Assembly: GCA_052145435.1 (NCBI GenBank)
Contig: JBKQOR010000198.1
Span: forward strand, 1 to 64,000
Direction: 5' to 3'
Length of the DNA: 64,000 nucleotides
Origin: Rhodomicrobium sp052145435
Lineage (GTDB): Bacteria > Pseudomonadota > Alphaproteobacteria > Rhizobiales > Rhodomicrobiaceae
Every line of letters begins with the position of its first letter. The first letter of the stretch is position 1. Shown piece after piece: positions 26,141-34,749 of the stretch. A program made the position numbers and the translations under genes. A model generated the notes under the pieces. The model was not told the DNA's origin, searched no databases, and saw only the letters and a list, made by a program, of their open reading frames with translations.

Positions 26141-26654
26141 GATTCAGCCGCCCCTTATGCAACGATCTCTCATTGATTTGAGGCCCATGAATTTTCAGGA
26201 AAACGTCAAATTCACGGCGGCTTGCCGCTGTCATCGATTCTTTTTGAGATTTGAAGGAAGTTGGCTAAAGACGCGCAGGACCACTTTCCGTCTAGCCTTT
26301 GGCGCGGCTCCTGCTTTCTTACCGCCGGATTTTCGTGGCATCAGGTCCGGAAACAACGGGGAAACTTCGTTCCGCCGCCGGCGCGAGGCGGAGAGTTTAC
26401 GCTGGCAAGGTTCTCGCCTGCGCCTCTGTCCGCTCTGCTTCGCGGCCCGGCTTGACGGGTGTTAGCAAGTTGTCCATTGTTGTTGGCGTCAGTCCGGAAG
26501 TTCAGAACGGCCGGCAAGAAGAGCATCGGGCTGCCATGAGAGGAACATCGATAGGAGGGCGGCCGCAATCCGGGAAGTGCTTCCCATCCGCCATGGCCGC
26601 ACCCAGCCTAAGAGTGTTTGCGTAAATCGGCATAGTCTCTGAAAAAGAGGACAA
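26141..26654. other. Intergenic region before the oxidoreductase operon
   Basis: About 510 bases between the divergent LolA-like gene and the 2-oxoacid oxidoreductase operon. No recognisable product was found in any frame. The region must hold the promoters for both directions. AAAGAGGAC at 26644-26652 is the ribosome binding site of the gene at 26655. No clear operator palindrome or riboswitch was seen. Confidence 0.5.
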
Positions 26655-27236
26655 ATGTTCCAGATTCGCATTCATGGCCGCGGCGGCCAAGGTGTTGTGA
26701 CCGGTGCGGAAATGCTATCTGTAGCGGCCTTTCTTGAAGGCCGCCACGCGCAGGCCTTTCCGAGTTTCGGGTCTGAGCGCACGGGCGCGCCGGTCGTTGC
26801 CTTCTGCCGCATAGCGGACAGCGAGATCAGGCTGCGCGAGCCGATCCTTGAGCCGGATTGCCTGATCGTGCAAGATCCGACCCTGTTCAAGGTGATCGAT
26901 GTGTTCGCCGGACTTCGCCCAGGCGGCTTTTTGATGGTCAACACCAATAAGACCTTCGCCGGTCTTCAAATCGAAAAGATCGCGAGCGCGCTTCCGGCCG
27001 GCCATGCTGTCACCGTTCCTGCGAGCGAGCTTGCGCGCAAGCATGTCGGCCGGCCGCTGCCGAACGCTGCTCTGCTTGGGGCATTTGCCGCCCTGACCGG
27101 GCTCGTTCGCCTCGATAGCGTCAAACGCGCGATTGGCGAGGCATTTCCCGGCAAGATCGGTGCGGCAAACATCGCGGCGGCTATCGAAGCCCACGAATTC
27201 GTAAAGTCCCAAGAACGCGCCGCCAGCGCAGCCTGA
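26655..27236 (+). CDS. 2-oxoacid:acceptor oxidoreductase, gamma subunit
   Basis: 193 residues. The gamma-domain signature IHGRGGQGVVTGAEML is at about 6-21 and FPSFGSERTGAPV at about 36-48. This subunit packs against the thiamine-containing core of pyruvate/2-oxoacid:ferredoxin oxidoreductases. The four-gene order gamma, alpha, beta, NAD(P)-flavoprotein recalls the phenylglyoxylate:NAD oxidoreductase genes (padEGIH) of anaerobic aromatic degraders, but a pyruvate or other 2-oxoacid enzyme cannot be excluded. A strong AGAGGA ribosome site precedes the start. Confidence 0.88.
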   Translation: MFQIRIHGRGGQGVVTGAEMLSVAAFLEGRHAQAFPSFGSERTGAPVVAFCRIADSEIRLREPILEPDCLIVQDPTLFKVIDVFAGLRPGGFLMVNTNKTFAGLQIEKIASALPAGHAVTVPASELARKHVGRPLPNAALLGAFAALTGLVRLDSVKRAIGEAFPGKIGAANIAAAIEAHEFVKSQERAASAA

Positions 27237-27245
27237 GGATCGCCC

Positions 27246-28508
27246 ATGCTGAAGCAAATCGAAGGGTCGCACGCCATGGCGGAGGCCATCGCGCTGTGCC
27301 GTCCGGAGGTCGTCTGCGCCTATCCCATCACGCCGCAAACGCACATCGTGGAAGGTCTCGGCGAACTCGTGAAAACGGGCAGCCTCGCTAATTGCGAATT
27401 CATCAATGTCGAGAGCGAGTTTGCCGCGCTCTCCGTGGCAATCGGGGCGTCGGCGGCAGGCGCGCGCGCATACACCGCCACAGCGTCGCAAGGGCTCCTA
27501 TACATGGCCGAGGCGGTCTACAATGCCTCCGGCCTCGGGCTTCCTATTGTGATGACCATTGGCAACCGCGCCATCGGCGCGCCGATCAATATTTGGAACG
27601 ACCATTCCGACGCCATGTCGATGCGCGACGCCGGCTGGATGCAGCTTTTTGCCGAGACGAACCAGGAAGCTGTCGATCTGCATATCCAGGCGTTCAGGCT
27701 GGCCGAGGAATTGTCGATGCCGGTCATGGTCTGCGTCGATGGGTTCATCTTGACCCATGCGGTGGAGCGCATCGACATTCCCGATCAGGCGGCGGCCGAC
27801 GCCTATCTGCCGCCTTACGATCCCGTTCAGGTGCTCGATCCGGCAGAGCCGGTTTCGATCGGCGCGATGGTCGGCCCCGAGGCCTTCACCGAGGTGCGCT
27901 TCCTTGCGCATTATAAGCAAACCAAAGCGCTTCTCCTTATCCCCGGGCTAGCCGCGGAATTTGCCGAAGCGTTCGGGCGGCAATCCGGCGGCCTCTTGCG
28001 CACCTATCGCGCTGAGGATGCCGGAATGCTGGCGGTCGCGATGGGATCAGTTTGCGGCACCATCAAGGACACCATCGACGAAATGCGCGACGAGGGCATC
28101 CGCATTGGCCTTGTGACCATTGTCTCCTACCGGCCCTTCCCGGTCGATGCCCTGCGCAGCGCGCTCGCGGGTGCGCAGGATGTTGTGGTTGTGGAGAAAA
28201 GCGTCTCGGTCGGCGTGGGCGGCCCGCTCGCCAACAATGTCGACGTCTCTTTGCGGAATTTGCCGCGCGCGCCGCGCCTGCATTCGGCGGTTGCGGGCCT
28301 CGGCGGACGCCCCATCACGAAGGCTTCGCTGCATCGCTTGTTCCGGCAGGCCGCCGTGCAGCCATGGGAAGGCACGCATTTTCTGGATCTGAACGAGCGC
28401 GTCGTCGGCCGCGAGATCCATCGCACCGGCAAGAAGCGCCGCTCCGGACCAACCGCCGAAAACATTCTGCGTGAGATGGCCATATCCGCCCGTTTGGCCG
28501 GTAAGTGA
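27246..28508 (+). CDS. 2-oxoacid:acceptor oxidoreductase, alpha subunit
   Basis: 420 residues, the usual size for alpha subunits. Conserved blocks: VVCAYPITPQTHIVEGL near residue 22, ESEFAALSVAIGASAAGARA (about 56-75) and TATASQGLLYMAEAVYNASG. The C-terminal part contains VEKSVSVGVGGPLANNVD. This subunit supplies the pyrimidine-side of the thiamine diphosphate site. It overlaps the beta subunit gene by four bases (GTGA), so the two are made together. Confidence 0.9.
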   Translation: MLKQIEGSHAMAEAIALCRPEVVCAYPITPQTHIVEGLGELVKTGSLANCEFINVESEFAALSVAIGASAAGARAYTATASQGLLYMAEAVYNASGLGLPIVMTIGNRAIGAPINIWNDHSDAMSMRDAGWMQLFAETNQEAVDLHIQAFRLAEELSMPVMVCVDGFILTHAVERIDIPDQAAADAYLPPYDPVQVLDPAEPVSIGAMVGPEAFTEVRFLAHYKQTKALLLIPGLAAEFAEAFGRQSGGLLRTYRAEDAGMLAVAMGSVCGTIKDTIDEMRDEGIRIGLVTIVSYRPFPVDALRSALAGAQDVVVVEKSVSVGVGGPLANNVDVSLRNLPRAPRLHSAVAGLGGRPITKASLHRLFRQAAVQPWEGTHFLDLNERVVGREIHRTGKKRRSGPTAENILREMAISARLAGK

Positions 28509-29560
28509 GAGAGATGCCGATGACCAGACCCGCCCGAACGCTCCCGCCCGGCGAAGCCGTGCAGAGATTGAAATTCTACCAAAAGGGGACCTTCACCGTC
28601 GGAAACCGGCTCGTGGCGGAGGAAGAGCGGTCCGTACAAGCTTCGGAGGATCGCTCCAACGCGCTGACCTGCGGCCATCGCGCCTGTCAGGGCTGCGGCG
28701 AGGCGCTCGGCGCACGCTATGCCATCGACGCCGCCATGCGCGCCTGCGCCAACAATCTCATCGCAGTCAACGCCACTGGCTGCCTCGAGGTGTTCACGAC
28801 GCCCTACCCCGAAACATCCTGGCAATTGCCATGGCTGCATTCCTTATTCGGCAACGCCGCCGCGGTGGCGACGGGCGTTGCCGCTGCCATGCGAGTCAAG
28901 AAACGGCCGGAGGTTCGGGTCATCGCCCAGGGCGGCGACGGCGGCACAACCGATATCGGTTTCCAATGCCTCTCGGGCATGTTCGAGCGCAACGATGACG
29001 TGCTCTACATTTGCTACGATAACGAAGGCTATATGAACACAGGCGTCCAGCGCTCGTCCGCCACCCCCCCGGCCGCGCGCACGGCGACAACTCCGGCCGT
29101 CGGGCCTGAGCCCGGCAACGTTTTCGGGACCGGAAAATCGGTGCCAAAGATCGCCGTTGCGCATGGCATCCCCTATGCCGCAACCGCGTCGGTCGCCGAT
29201 CTGCACGATCTTGAGCGCAAGGTAACCAAGGCCATGTCTATCCATGGCGCGCGCTACATACAGATCCACGTGCCCTGCCCGCTCGGCTGGGGCTCGGCCT
29301 CGCAGGACACGATCCGGCTCGCGCGGCTTGCCATCGAATGCGGCCTGTTCCCTATTTTCGAGGCGGAGCACGGCAAGGTTACGCAGGTCCGCAAGATCCG
29401 CCGCCAAGTTCCCGTTCAGGATTACCTGAAGCCGCAACGCCGGTTCGCGCACCTTTTCCGCGACGGCAAGGAGGACGCGCGCGTCGCGCGGCTGCAGGCC
29501 ATCTGCGACGCCAATATCGCCGAATACGGGCTGGCCGGCGCGGCCGGCGGCGAAGAGTGA
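28505..29560 (+). CDS. 2-oxoacid:acceptor oxidoreductase, beta subunit (thiamine diphosphate, 4Fe-4S)
   Basis: 351 residues from GTG 28505; ATG 28514 or 28520 are alternatives. The 4Fe-4S ligands are Cys61 and Cys64 (CQGCGE), Cys93 (ATGCLEV) and the Cys of HVPCPLGW near residue 260. The thiamine diphosphate motif starts at GGDGGTTDIGFQ and ends at YDNEGYMNTG. The enzyme decarboxylates a 2-oxoacid to an acyl-CoA and passes electrons on. TPPAARTATTPAVG, an Ala/Thr/Pro loop, is typical of the family. Confidence 0.9.
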   Translation: MREMPMTRPARTLPPGEAVQRLKFYQKGTFTVGNRLVAEEERSVQASEDRSNALTCGHRACQGCGEALGARYAIDAAMRACANNLIAVNATGCLEVFTTPYPETSWQLPWLHSLFGNAAAVATGVAAAMRVKKRPEVRVIAQGGDGGTTDIGFQCLSGMFERNDDVLYICYDNEGYMNTGVQRSSATPPAARTATTPAVGPEPGNVFGTGKSVPKIAVAHGIPYAATASVADLHDLERKVTKAMSIHGARYIQIHVPCPLGWGSASQDTIRLARLAIECGLFPIFEAEHGKVTQVRKIRRQVPVQDYLKPQRRFAHLFRDGKEDARVARLQAICDANIAEYGLAGAAGGEE

Positions 29561-29572
29561 GGACCTAGCGCA

Positions 29573-31198
29573 ATGGAACTTCCCTTTGCAATCACGCTCG
29601 ATGCCGGCACCTCGCTCGTCAACCATACCGGCTCCTGGCGCACGCTGCGGCCGGAATACGTTCACCGCTTGCCGCCCTGCAATGCCGCCTGCCCCGCAGG
29701 CGAGGACATCCAGGGCTGGCTCGCTCACGCCGAGAGCGGCGATTACGAAGCGGCCTGGCGCGCGCTGACGCAGAACAATCCGCTGCCCGCAATCATGGGC
29801 CGGGTCTGCTATCACCCTTGCGAAGGCGCCTGTAATCGCGCTGTGCTGGACGCAGCCGTCGGCATCAATTCGGTCGAGCGCTTTCTCGGCGATCTCGCCA
29901 TCGACAAGGGCTGGCGCTTTGCCGCGCCTTCTTCGGCTTCCGGCAAGAAGGTGCTGATCGTAGGCGCAGGCCCCTCCGGTCTGTCCGCGGCCTATCACCT
30001 CGCGCGCCTTGGGCATTCCATCACGATCAAGGAGGCAGGCCCGCTACCCGGCGGCATGATGCGCTTCGGCATTCCGAAATACCGGCTGCCCCGCGATGTG
30101 ATCGACGCCGAAGTCAAACGCATCACCGCTCTCGGCGTTGTCATCGAATATGGCGCCAAGGTCGAAAATATCGGAGACGCCATGTCGGCCGGCTGCTTCG
30201 ACGCGGCTTTCCTAGCGGTTGGCGCACATATCGCCAAGCGCGCTTACATTCCCGCGGGCGAGGCAGCTCGAATGCTGGATGCGGTGCAGGTGCTGCGCTC
30301 GATGGAGGGCGAGGACAAGCCGCTGCTCGGCCGGCGCGTCGTCGTTTACGGCGGCGGCAACACGGCGATCGATGTGGCGCGCACGGCAAGGCGGCTCGGC
30401 GCCGAGGAGGCCGTGATCGTCTACCGGCGCACACGCGACAAGATGCCCGCGCATGATTTCGAGCTGGAGGAAGCGCTCGAAGAAGGCATCATGATGAAGT
30501 GGCTTTCGACCATCAAGAACGTCGAGGCCGGCTCCATCACCGTCGAGAAGATGCAGCTCGATGACAAGGGCTTCCCGCAGCCCACCGGCGAGTTCGAGAC
30601 GCTCGAAGCCGATTCGGTTGTTCTGGCTCTCGGGCAGGATGTGGATCTGTCGCTGCTCGAAGGCGTGGCGGGGCTCGAGGTGAAGAACGGTACTGTTCAG
30701 GTCGGGCCGAATATGATGACGGGCGCCCCCGGCATCTTCGCGGGCGGCGACATGGTGCCGTCGGAGCGCACGGTCACGGTGGGCGTGGGCCATGGCAAGA
30801 AGGCCGCGCGCCACATCGACGCGTGGCTGCGCGGAGAAGCTTATGCGCCTCCACCGAAGCACGAGGTCGCATCCGCGGACAAGCTCAACACCTGGTATTA
30901 CGGCGAAGCCCCGAAAACCTTCCGGCCGGTGCTGGAGATCGCCCGGCGCACCTCAACCTTCGAGGAGGTGGTGCAAGGCCTCGACGAAAGCAACGCGCTT
31001 TACGAGGCGCGGCGCTGCCTGTCCTGCGGCAATTGCTTCGAATGCGATAATTGCTACGGCGTGTGCCCGGACAACGCGGTGATCAAGCTTGGACCTGGCC
31101 AGGGCTTCCGCTTCAATTACGATTATTGCAAGGGCTGCGGCGTCTGCGCTCAGGAATGCCCCTGCGGCGCCATCACCATGGTGCCCGAGGCGATTTAG
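29573..31198 (+). CDS. NAD(P)-linked flavoprotein of the 2-oxoacid oxidoreductase, with fused ferredoxin domain
   Basis: 541 residues. N-terminal 4Fe-4S region with CNAACPAGEDIQGWL and CYHPCEGACNR; FAD site KKVLIVGAGPSGLSAAYHL; NAD(P) site VVVYGGGNTAIDVARTARR; C-terminal two-cluster ferredoxin with CLSCGNCFECDNCYGVCP and CKGCGVCAQECPCGAITM. The body resembles glutamate synthase small subunit and PadH. There is no separate ferredoxin (delta) subunit gene; its function is supplied by the fused C-terminus. It would move electrons from the core to NAD(P). The last 64 bases are repeated, in diverged form, at 34410. Confidence 0.9.
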   Translation: MELPFAITLDAGTSLVNHTGSWRTLRPEYVHRLPPCNAACPAGEDIQGWLAHAESGDYEAAWRALTQNNPLPAIMGRVCYHPCEGACNRAVLDAAVGINSVERFLGDLAIDKGWRFAAPSSASGKKVLIVGAGPSGLSAAYHLARLGHSITIKEAGPLPGGMMRFGIPKYRLPRDVIDAEVKRITALGVVIEYGAKVENIGDAMSAGCFDAAFLAVGAHIAKRAYIPAGEAARMLDAVQVLRSMEGEDKPLLGRRVVVYGGGNTAIDVARTARRLGAEEAVIVYRRTRDKMPAHDFELEEALEEGIMMKWLSTIKNVEAGSITVEKMQLDDKGFPQPTGEFETLEADSVVLALGQDVDLSLLEGVAGLEVKNGTVQVGPNMMTGAPGIFAGGDMVPSERTVTVGVGHGKKAARHIDAWLRGEAYAPPPKHEVASADKLNTWYYGEAPKTFRPVLEIARRTSTFEEVVQGLDESNALYEARRCLSCGNCFECDNCYGVCPDNAVIKLGPGQGFRFNYDYCKGCGVCAQECPCGAITMVPEAI

Positions 31199-31305
31199 CC
31201 GCGGCCGCTGCGCCAACCGATGCAAGCGCCAGTGTAGTCCGGCTGCGGACATCGGGCCGATTTCGGAGTGTGCCCGCTGAGGGATGAACCGGCGTTCTTG
31301 AAGCA

Positions 31306-31336
31306 GAAAAAACGAGGCGGGTTCGCCCGCCTCGTT
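31306..31336 (-). terminator. Rho-independent terminator of the secreted coiled-coil gene
   Basis: AACGAGGCGGG (31311-31321) and CCCGCCTCGTT (31326-31336) form a perfect 11-base stem with a TTCG-type loop. On the minus strand the stem is followed by a run of T (31306-31312 are A on the plus strand), so it ends transcription of the leftward gene at 31343. On the plus strand there is no T run, so it is one-directional. Confidence 0.85.
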
Positions 31337-31342
31337 CACAAA

Positions 31343-31732
31343 TCAGCGAAAGCATCCGTGCCAAATAAGGCAGCCCCGGTATTTCAGCTTGGCATCGGGA
31401 TACAGGGCGGTGCAATCTCCACGAACCGCCGCGCACTTTTCCGCGTGAGCCTTTTCAAGGCGCTCTTTCGTTTCGGCGTATTTCTGCTTGGCTTCGGCAA
31501 TCGCCGCCTGCCGCTTTTCTTTGGTATCGTACTTACTCTTCACTTCGGCGATCGCAGCTTTCAGCTGTTCTTTAGCTTCGGCAGCTTGCTTTGCCTTCGC
31601 CTCAAGGTATTCCTTACCCTCGTGTTTCAAACGCTCGATCTTTTGCTCCGTAGTTTCTTGCGCTTTCACAGGGGTTGCGCTTACAGCGAACGCAACTGAA
31701 AGCCCGAGCAACGCCGCAAAAATGGTCTTCAT
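31343..31732 (-). CDS. Secreted Lys/Glu/Ala-rich coiled-coil protein
   Basis: 129 residues from ATG 31732; ATG 31747 with GGAGGGA upstream is an equally good start. A signal peptide (MKTIFAALLGLSVAFAVSA) precedes a long charged helix (KIERLKHEGKEYLEAKAKQA ... KQKYAETKERLEKAHAEK). The last 30 residues hold four cysteines (in EKCAAV, GDCTAL, RGCLI and HGCFR) that may form two disulfides. The family is not recognised. It stands alone, facing away from its neighbours, with its own terminator. Confidence 0.75.
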   Translation of the reverse strand: MKTIFAALLGLSVAFAVSATPVKAQETTEQKIERLKHEGKEYLEAKAKQAAEAKEQLKAAIAEVKSKYDTKEKRQAAIAEAKQKYAETKERLEKAHAEKCAAVRGDCTALYPDAKLKYRGCLIWHGCFR

Positions 31733-32396
31733 AAAACTACTCTCCATTACATTAATCCCTCCCCGGCCGGGAGGACACTGAGGCGGAAATGGGAAAAAAC
31801 TGTGGCGGCGGTGGCCGTATTTTCGACTGAACAACCCTCGTCGTTTTTTGCAAGCGATTTCAATGTGCCCGCCCATCCTCTAGCAGCCGAAGGAATTGCT
31901 GCAACCGCGAAATCCGTGAGTTTGTGCCACCGGCCTAATCGAGCACCATATAGCGCTTGGGGCCGAAAGCTGACCATCGCCATATTCCCGAGAGTGCCTG
32001 CTGTTGGCGGTTGAGCCGCTGTTCCTGACCGGTGCCGATTAATCGCTCGAAACGCAGCTTTCGTTTCTCCACAACTTTGTTCTAGTCAGCCGCCTTTGGC
32101 ATAAAGAGAGGCGTCAACTTGACAGCCAAAGCGTCCACACGCAGCTGCTTTAGATATGCTCAGCGGAAACCAGCTATTGTGCCATATGCGTTATTTCTTA
32201 GACCGATGCTATACAAGCGGCTTCCAGGCAAAAGGTCACGGGGACTGTGCGAAAGCGGCGTATCCCAACAGCCCGATTAGGGCTAATAGGACGCGAGGGC
32301 GCTCGCGGATCGGGGGTAAGTCTCTCGAAGACGGAGACAGCGTTGCCGCGCTCTAGCTAGGCACCCAATGCTAGCGCTCGTTGAAAATTCTTGTAA
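31733..32396. other. Intergenic region before the methyltransferase/glycosyltransferase gene
   Basis: About 660 bases with no recognisable gene. The right part, after 32040, is less GC-rich than most of the window. TTGACAGCC at 32119-32127 looks like a -35 element but no matching -10 was placed with confidence. No RNA gene was recognised. Confidence 0.4.
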
Positions 32397-34088
32397 ATGA
32401 TATGGGGGACGTTGCGTTTGGAAATAACTGAAAAGTATGGAGTTCCTTATCGGGCAGAATTTCGAGCCCTGCTGGAAACGATGCATCCCACAGCCAGCCG
32501 CTTCCTCGAATGGGGGAGTGGGGTTACAACGTCGATCCTGTGCGAAGTGGCCCGCACGAGGACTAGCCCATTCGTGCTCTCCATTGACCACACTGCCAGT
32601 TATCAGCGGCAGGTTGCTGCGGGCGTCCCTAAGCATCCATTCCTCCACCTTCGAACGCTGGATCTCGAGGGGTCATCGTATTCTCAATTCGATCTTTCGC
32701 CATCCTATTCCTCCTACCCACTCTATCTTGGCCTGACCTTCGATGTGATATTCATTGATGGTCGGCGACGAATGGAATGCGCACTTACGGCCGCGCAATG
32801 CCTGAACGACAACGGCATTGTAATATTGCACGATTGGCGCCGCAGCCGATATCAGGGTGTGCTCTCGATCTTCAATGTTGAAAGGGAGGGAACCGAATTC
32901 CTCGTGCTGCGTCCCAAGAAGGCGGTGCTGAGAAGCAACGCGCGGCAAAGCGACCAACACCAGCTCGCTGTCGTGGCGGCGGCACGCGGGCCTCGTGCCG
33001 AACGGGAACTTCGGATAACTCGCCCATCATTCGAAAGATACGCCAAGTCGATCGGCGCAGATTTCGTCGTCGTAGGATCGGCATCCACGCTTCCGGCACA
33101 TCGGCTCAAGGCATGCGCGCTTGAGGTAGCCGGCAAGTACGATCGAATGATCCTGGCCGATTGCGATATCCTCGTCAGAGAGCAAACCCCTTCATTATTC
33201 AGCATCGTGCCAGAGACGCATGTGGGGGTTATGTTTGAGGGCGAAATATTTCCAAGGGAGGGGACTTGCTCCGAGCTCAATGCTCTTTATCCGTTAGAGC
33301 AGCCATTGCAGCCTCGCAGCTACTTCAACGCCGGCGTGATGGTGTTGTCACGGCCACACTATCGACTCCTTCAAGCGCTGAAGGATGAGATTATATTTGG
33401 GCATCCCCAATTTGAGCAAGGCTTCCTAAATTACTGCCAGGAACTTCTTGGTATTCCTGCATTTCCATTGACTTCTGATCTCAATTACATCCCAGATGCG
33501 GAATTCTTGAGTACAGATTGGCGTTTTGGTTTTCTGGTGCACTATGCTGGGAGCGGCAAGGCAAGGTACAACTATTCACAGATATGGCAAGATGTGTCCG
33601 GAGATCGAAAGACCTTCACGTGCCGCAAGGGACTTTCCGCAGATGTGCGCGATACCCTATTGAAGCAAGCAGCTCGGGAAATGGCTGGTGAGACGATATA
33701 TATGTCTGATCCAACAGATTTTTACTACGTTCCACACCAGGCATTTTTATATAACTCTGCGCAAGGGCAAACAATTGGGTACATTCCTGCACGCGAGGAG
33801 CTTTTGGGACAGACACTCGCCGTGTATGGGCCCTACATACAACTTCCAGCTGGCTCTTACACGGCAAGGTTTATAACCCCGGGTGAAACAACTTTGATCT
33901 GCCTTGATGCTGGATATGATGTTTGCTTGGATGGCGAACGGATCATTGCGTCTGGCATTTGGCCATCGGATGGTCGAATTCAATTTGAGTTAGCTGAGGA
34001 ATTGCCACCCTTAGAGATCAGGATCTACCGTGGACACTCCGAGCTTGAGTTTACCCGGTTGGAGATAGAGCCCACAACCGTTAATTAA
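32397..34088 (+). CDS. Methyltransferase-like / glycosyltransferase fusion protein
   Basis: 563 residues in three parts. About 1-190 resembles a class I methyltransferase fold: FLEWGSGVTTSIL (the SAM loop), FDVIFIDGRRRMECALTAAQ and GIVILHDWRRSRY. About 200-400 resembles a GT8-type glycosyltransferase: SFERYAKSIGADFVVVG, the DxD motif in MILADCDILV near residue 254, and FNAGVMVLSRPHY. About 420-563 is a beta-rich domain with LAVYGPYIQLPAGSYTARF. It might modify a surface glycan. Coding DNA is AT-richer than its neighbours, suggesting transfer. No signal peptide. Confidence 0.75.
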   Translation: MIWGTLRLEITEKYGVPYRAEFRALLETMHPTASRFLEWGSGVTTSILCEVARTRTSPFVLSIDHTASYQRQVAAGVPKHPFLHLRTLDLEGSSYSQFDLSPSYSSYPLYLGLTFDVIFIDGRRRMECALTAAQCLNDNGIVILHDWRRSRYQGVLSIFNVEREGTEFLVLRPKKAVLRSNARQSDQHQLAVVAAARGPRAERELRITRPSFERYAKSIGADFVVVGSASTLPAHRLKACALEVAGKYDRMILADCDILVREQTPSLFSIVPETHVGVMFEGEIFPREGTCSELNALYPLEQPLQPRSYFNAGVMVLSRPHYRLLQALKDEIIFGHPQFEQGFLNYCQELLGIPAFPLTSDLNYIPDAEFLSTDWRFGFLVHYAGSGKARYNYSQIWQDVSGDRKTFTCRKGLSADVRDTLLKQAAREMAGETIYMSDPTDFYYVPHQAFLYNSAQGQTIGYIPAREELLGQTLAVYGPYIQLPAGSYTARFITPGETTLICLDAGYDVCLDGERIIASGIWPSDGRIQFELAEELPPLEIRIYRGHSELEFTRLEIEPTTVN

Positions 34089-34100
34089 GCACACTCCCCC

Positions 34101-34262
34101 GGCTTCAACTTTCTCGGCACCGCTTCAGGCTGGACCGTGGCCGGCACCGGCGATTTCACCGGCAGCGGCATCAGCGATATTCTTTTCCAGAACAGCGGCG
34201 GCACGGTTGCCGACTGGCTGATGAAGAACGGCACCGTCTCGGGCGCGAGCCTTGTCGGCACT
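34101..34262 (+). pseudogene. Fragment of an FG-GAP/VCBS-type repeat protein gene
   Basis: One open stretch reads GFNFLGTASGWTVAGTGDFT, SGISDILFQNSGGTVADWLM and KNGTVSGASLVGT. This W-x-V-x-G-x-G-D-F-x-G-x-G-x-x-D-I-L pattern belongs to long secreted repeat proteins common in rhizobia. There is no start codon of its own, no signal peptide, and the match ends abruptly near 34262. It begins 13 bases after the stop of the glycosyltransferase gene. Confidence 0.7.
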
Positions 34263-34409
34263 GCGCGGCAGCGGGACCCGGGGGCGGGTGCCACGATTGC
34301 GGCGTCCAGGTTCAGCCTTCGAGGTTGTGTCCGTTTCGAAGGGTTAACTGCAAAAATATGCTTACAGGGGTGTATTTCCGAAACCCAAAGCAACAACAGG
34401 AAGCGAGGC

Positions 34410-34473
34410 ACTGCGGCATTTGCGGTCAGGAATGCCCCTGCGCCGCCATCGCCATGGTGCCCGAGGTGATTTA
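34410..34473 (+). pseudogene. Remnant copy of the 3' end of the oxidoreductase flavoprotein gene
   Basis: These 64 bases match 31134-31197 at 57 positions counted by eye, and encode CGICGQECPCAAIAMVPEVI plus a stop in place of CGVCAQECPCGAITMVPEAI. It is the tail of the ferredoxin domain without the rest of the gene. The two copies flank the 3.2 kb that carries the secreted coiled-coil protein, the glycosyltransferase fusion and the FG-GAP remnant. Confidence 0.85.
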
Positions 34474-34749
34474 ACGCGCGTTCACCGGGCCTTTGCGTCA
34501 TCGCGCGAGATGACAACGGACGGTGAAGCGATTGGCCGGATCTGGTATATTTCGTTCAAGGCACCTTCCCCGAAATTGGACTATGCGATAATATTGTATA
34601 CAATCGGGTAAGGCAGCTTTCTAAAGGCGATTAATAGAAACCATGTTTCGCAGGCTTCCGGCAGCAGCAAATTTGCTCCCCGTTAGACGGAACGGGCTGG
34701 CGTTTGCCACCCCTGAAGCGTAGCTGGAGGCTGTTTTGCGGGTTAGCCG

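Noticed and set aside
26299..26625. Open frame in the gap before the oxidoreductase operon
   Set aside because: No ribosome site and no recognisable domain; all three plus frames are open here by chance.
34085..34516. Leftward open frame over the pseudogene region
   Set aside because: It runs antisense to the FG-GAP and ferredoxin remnants, which explain the sequence better.
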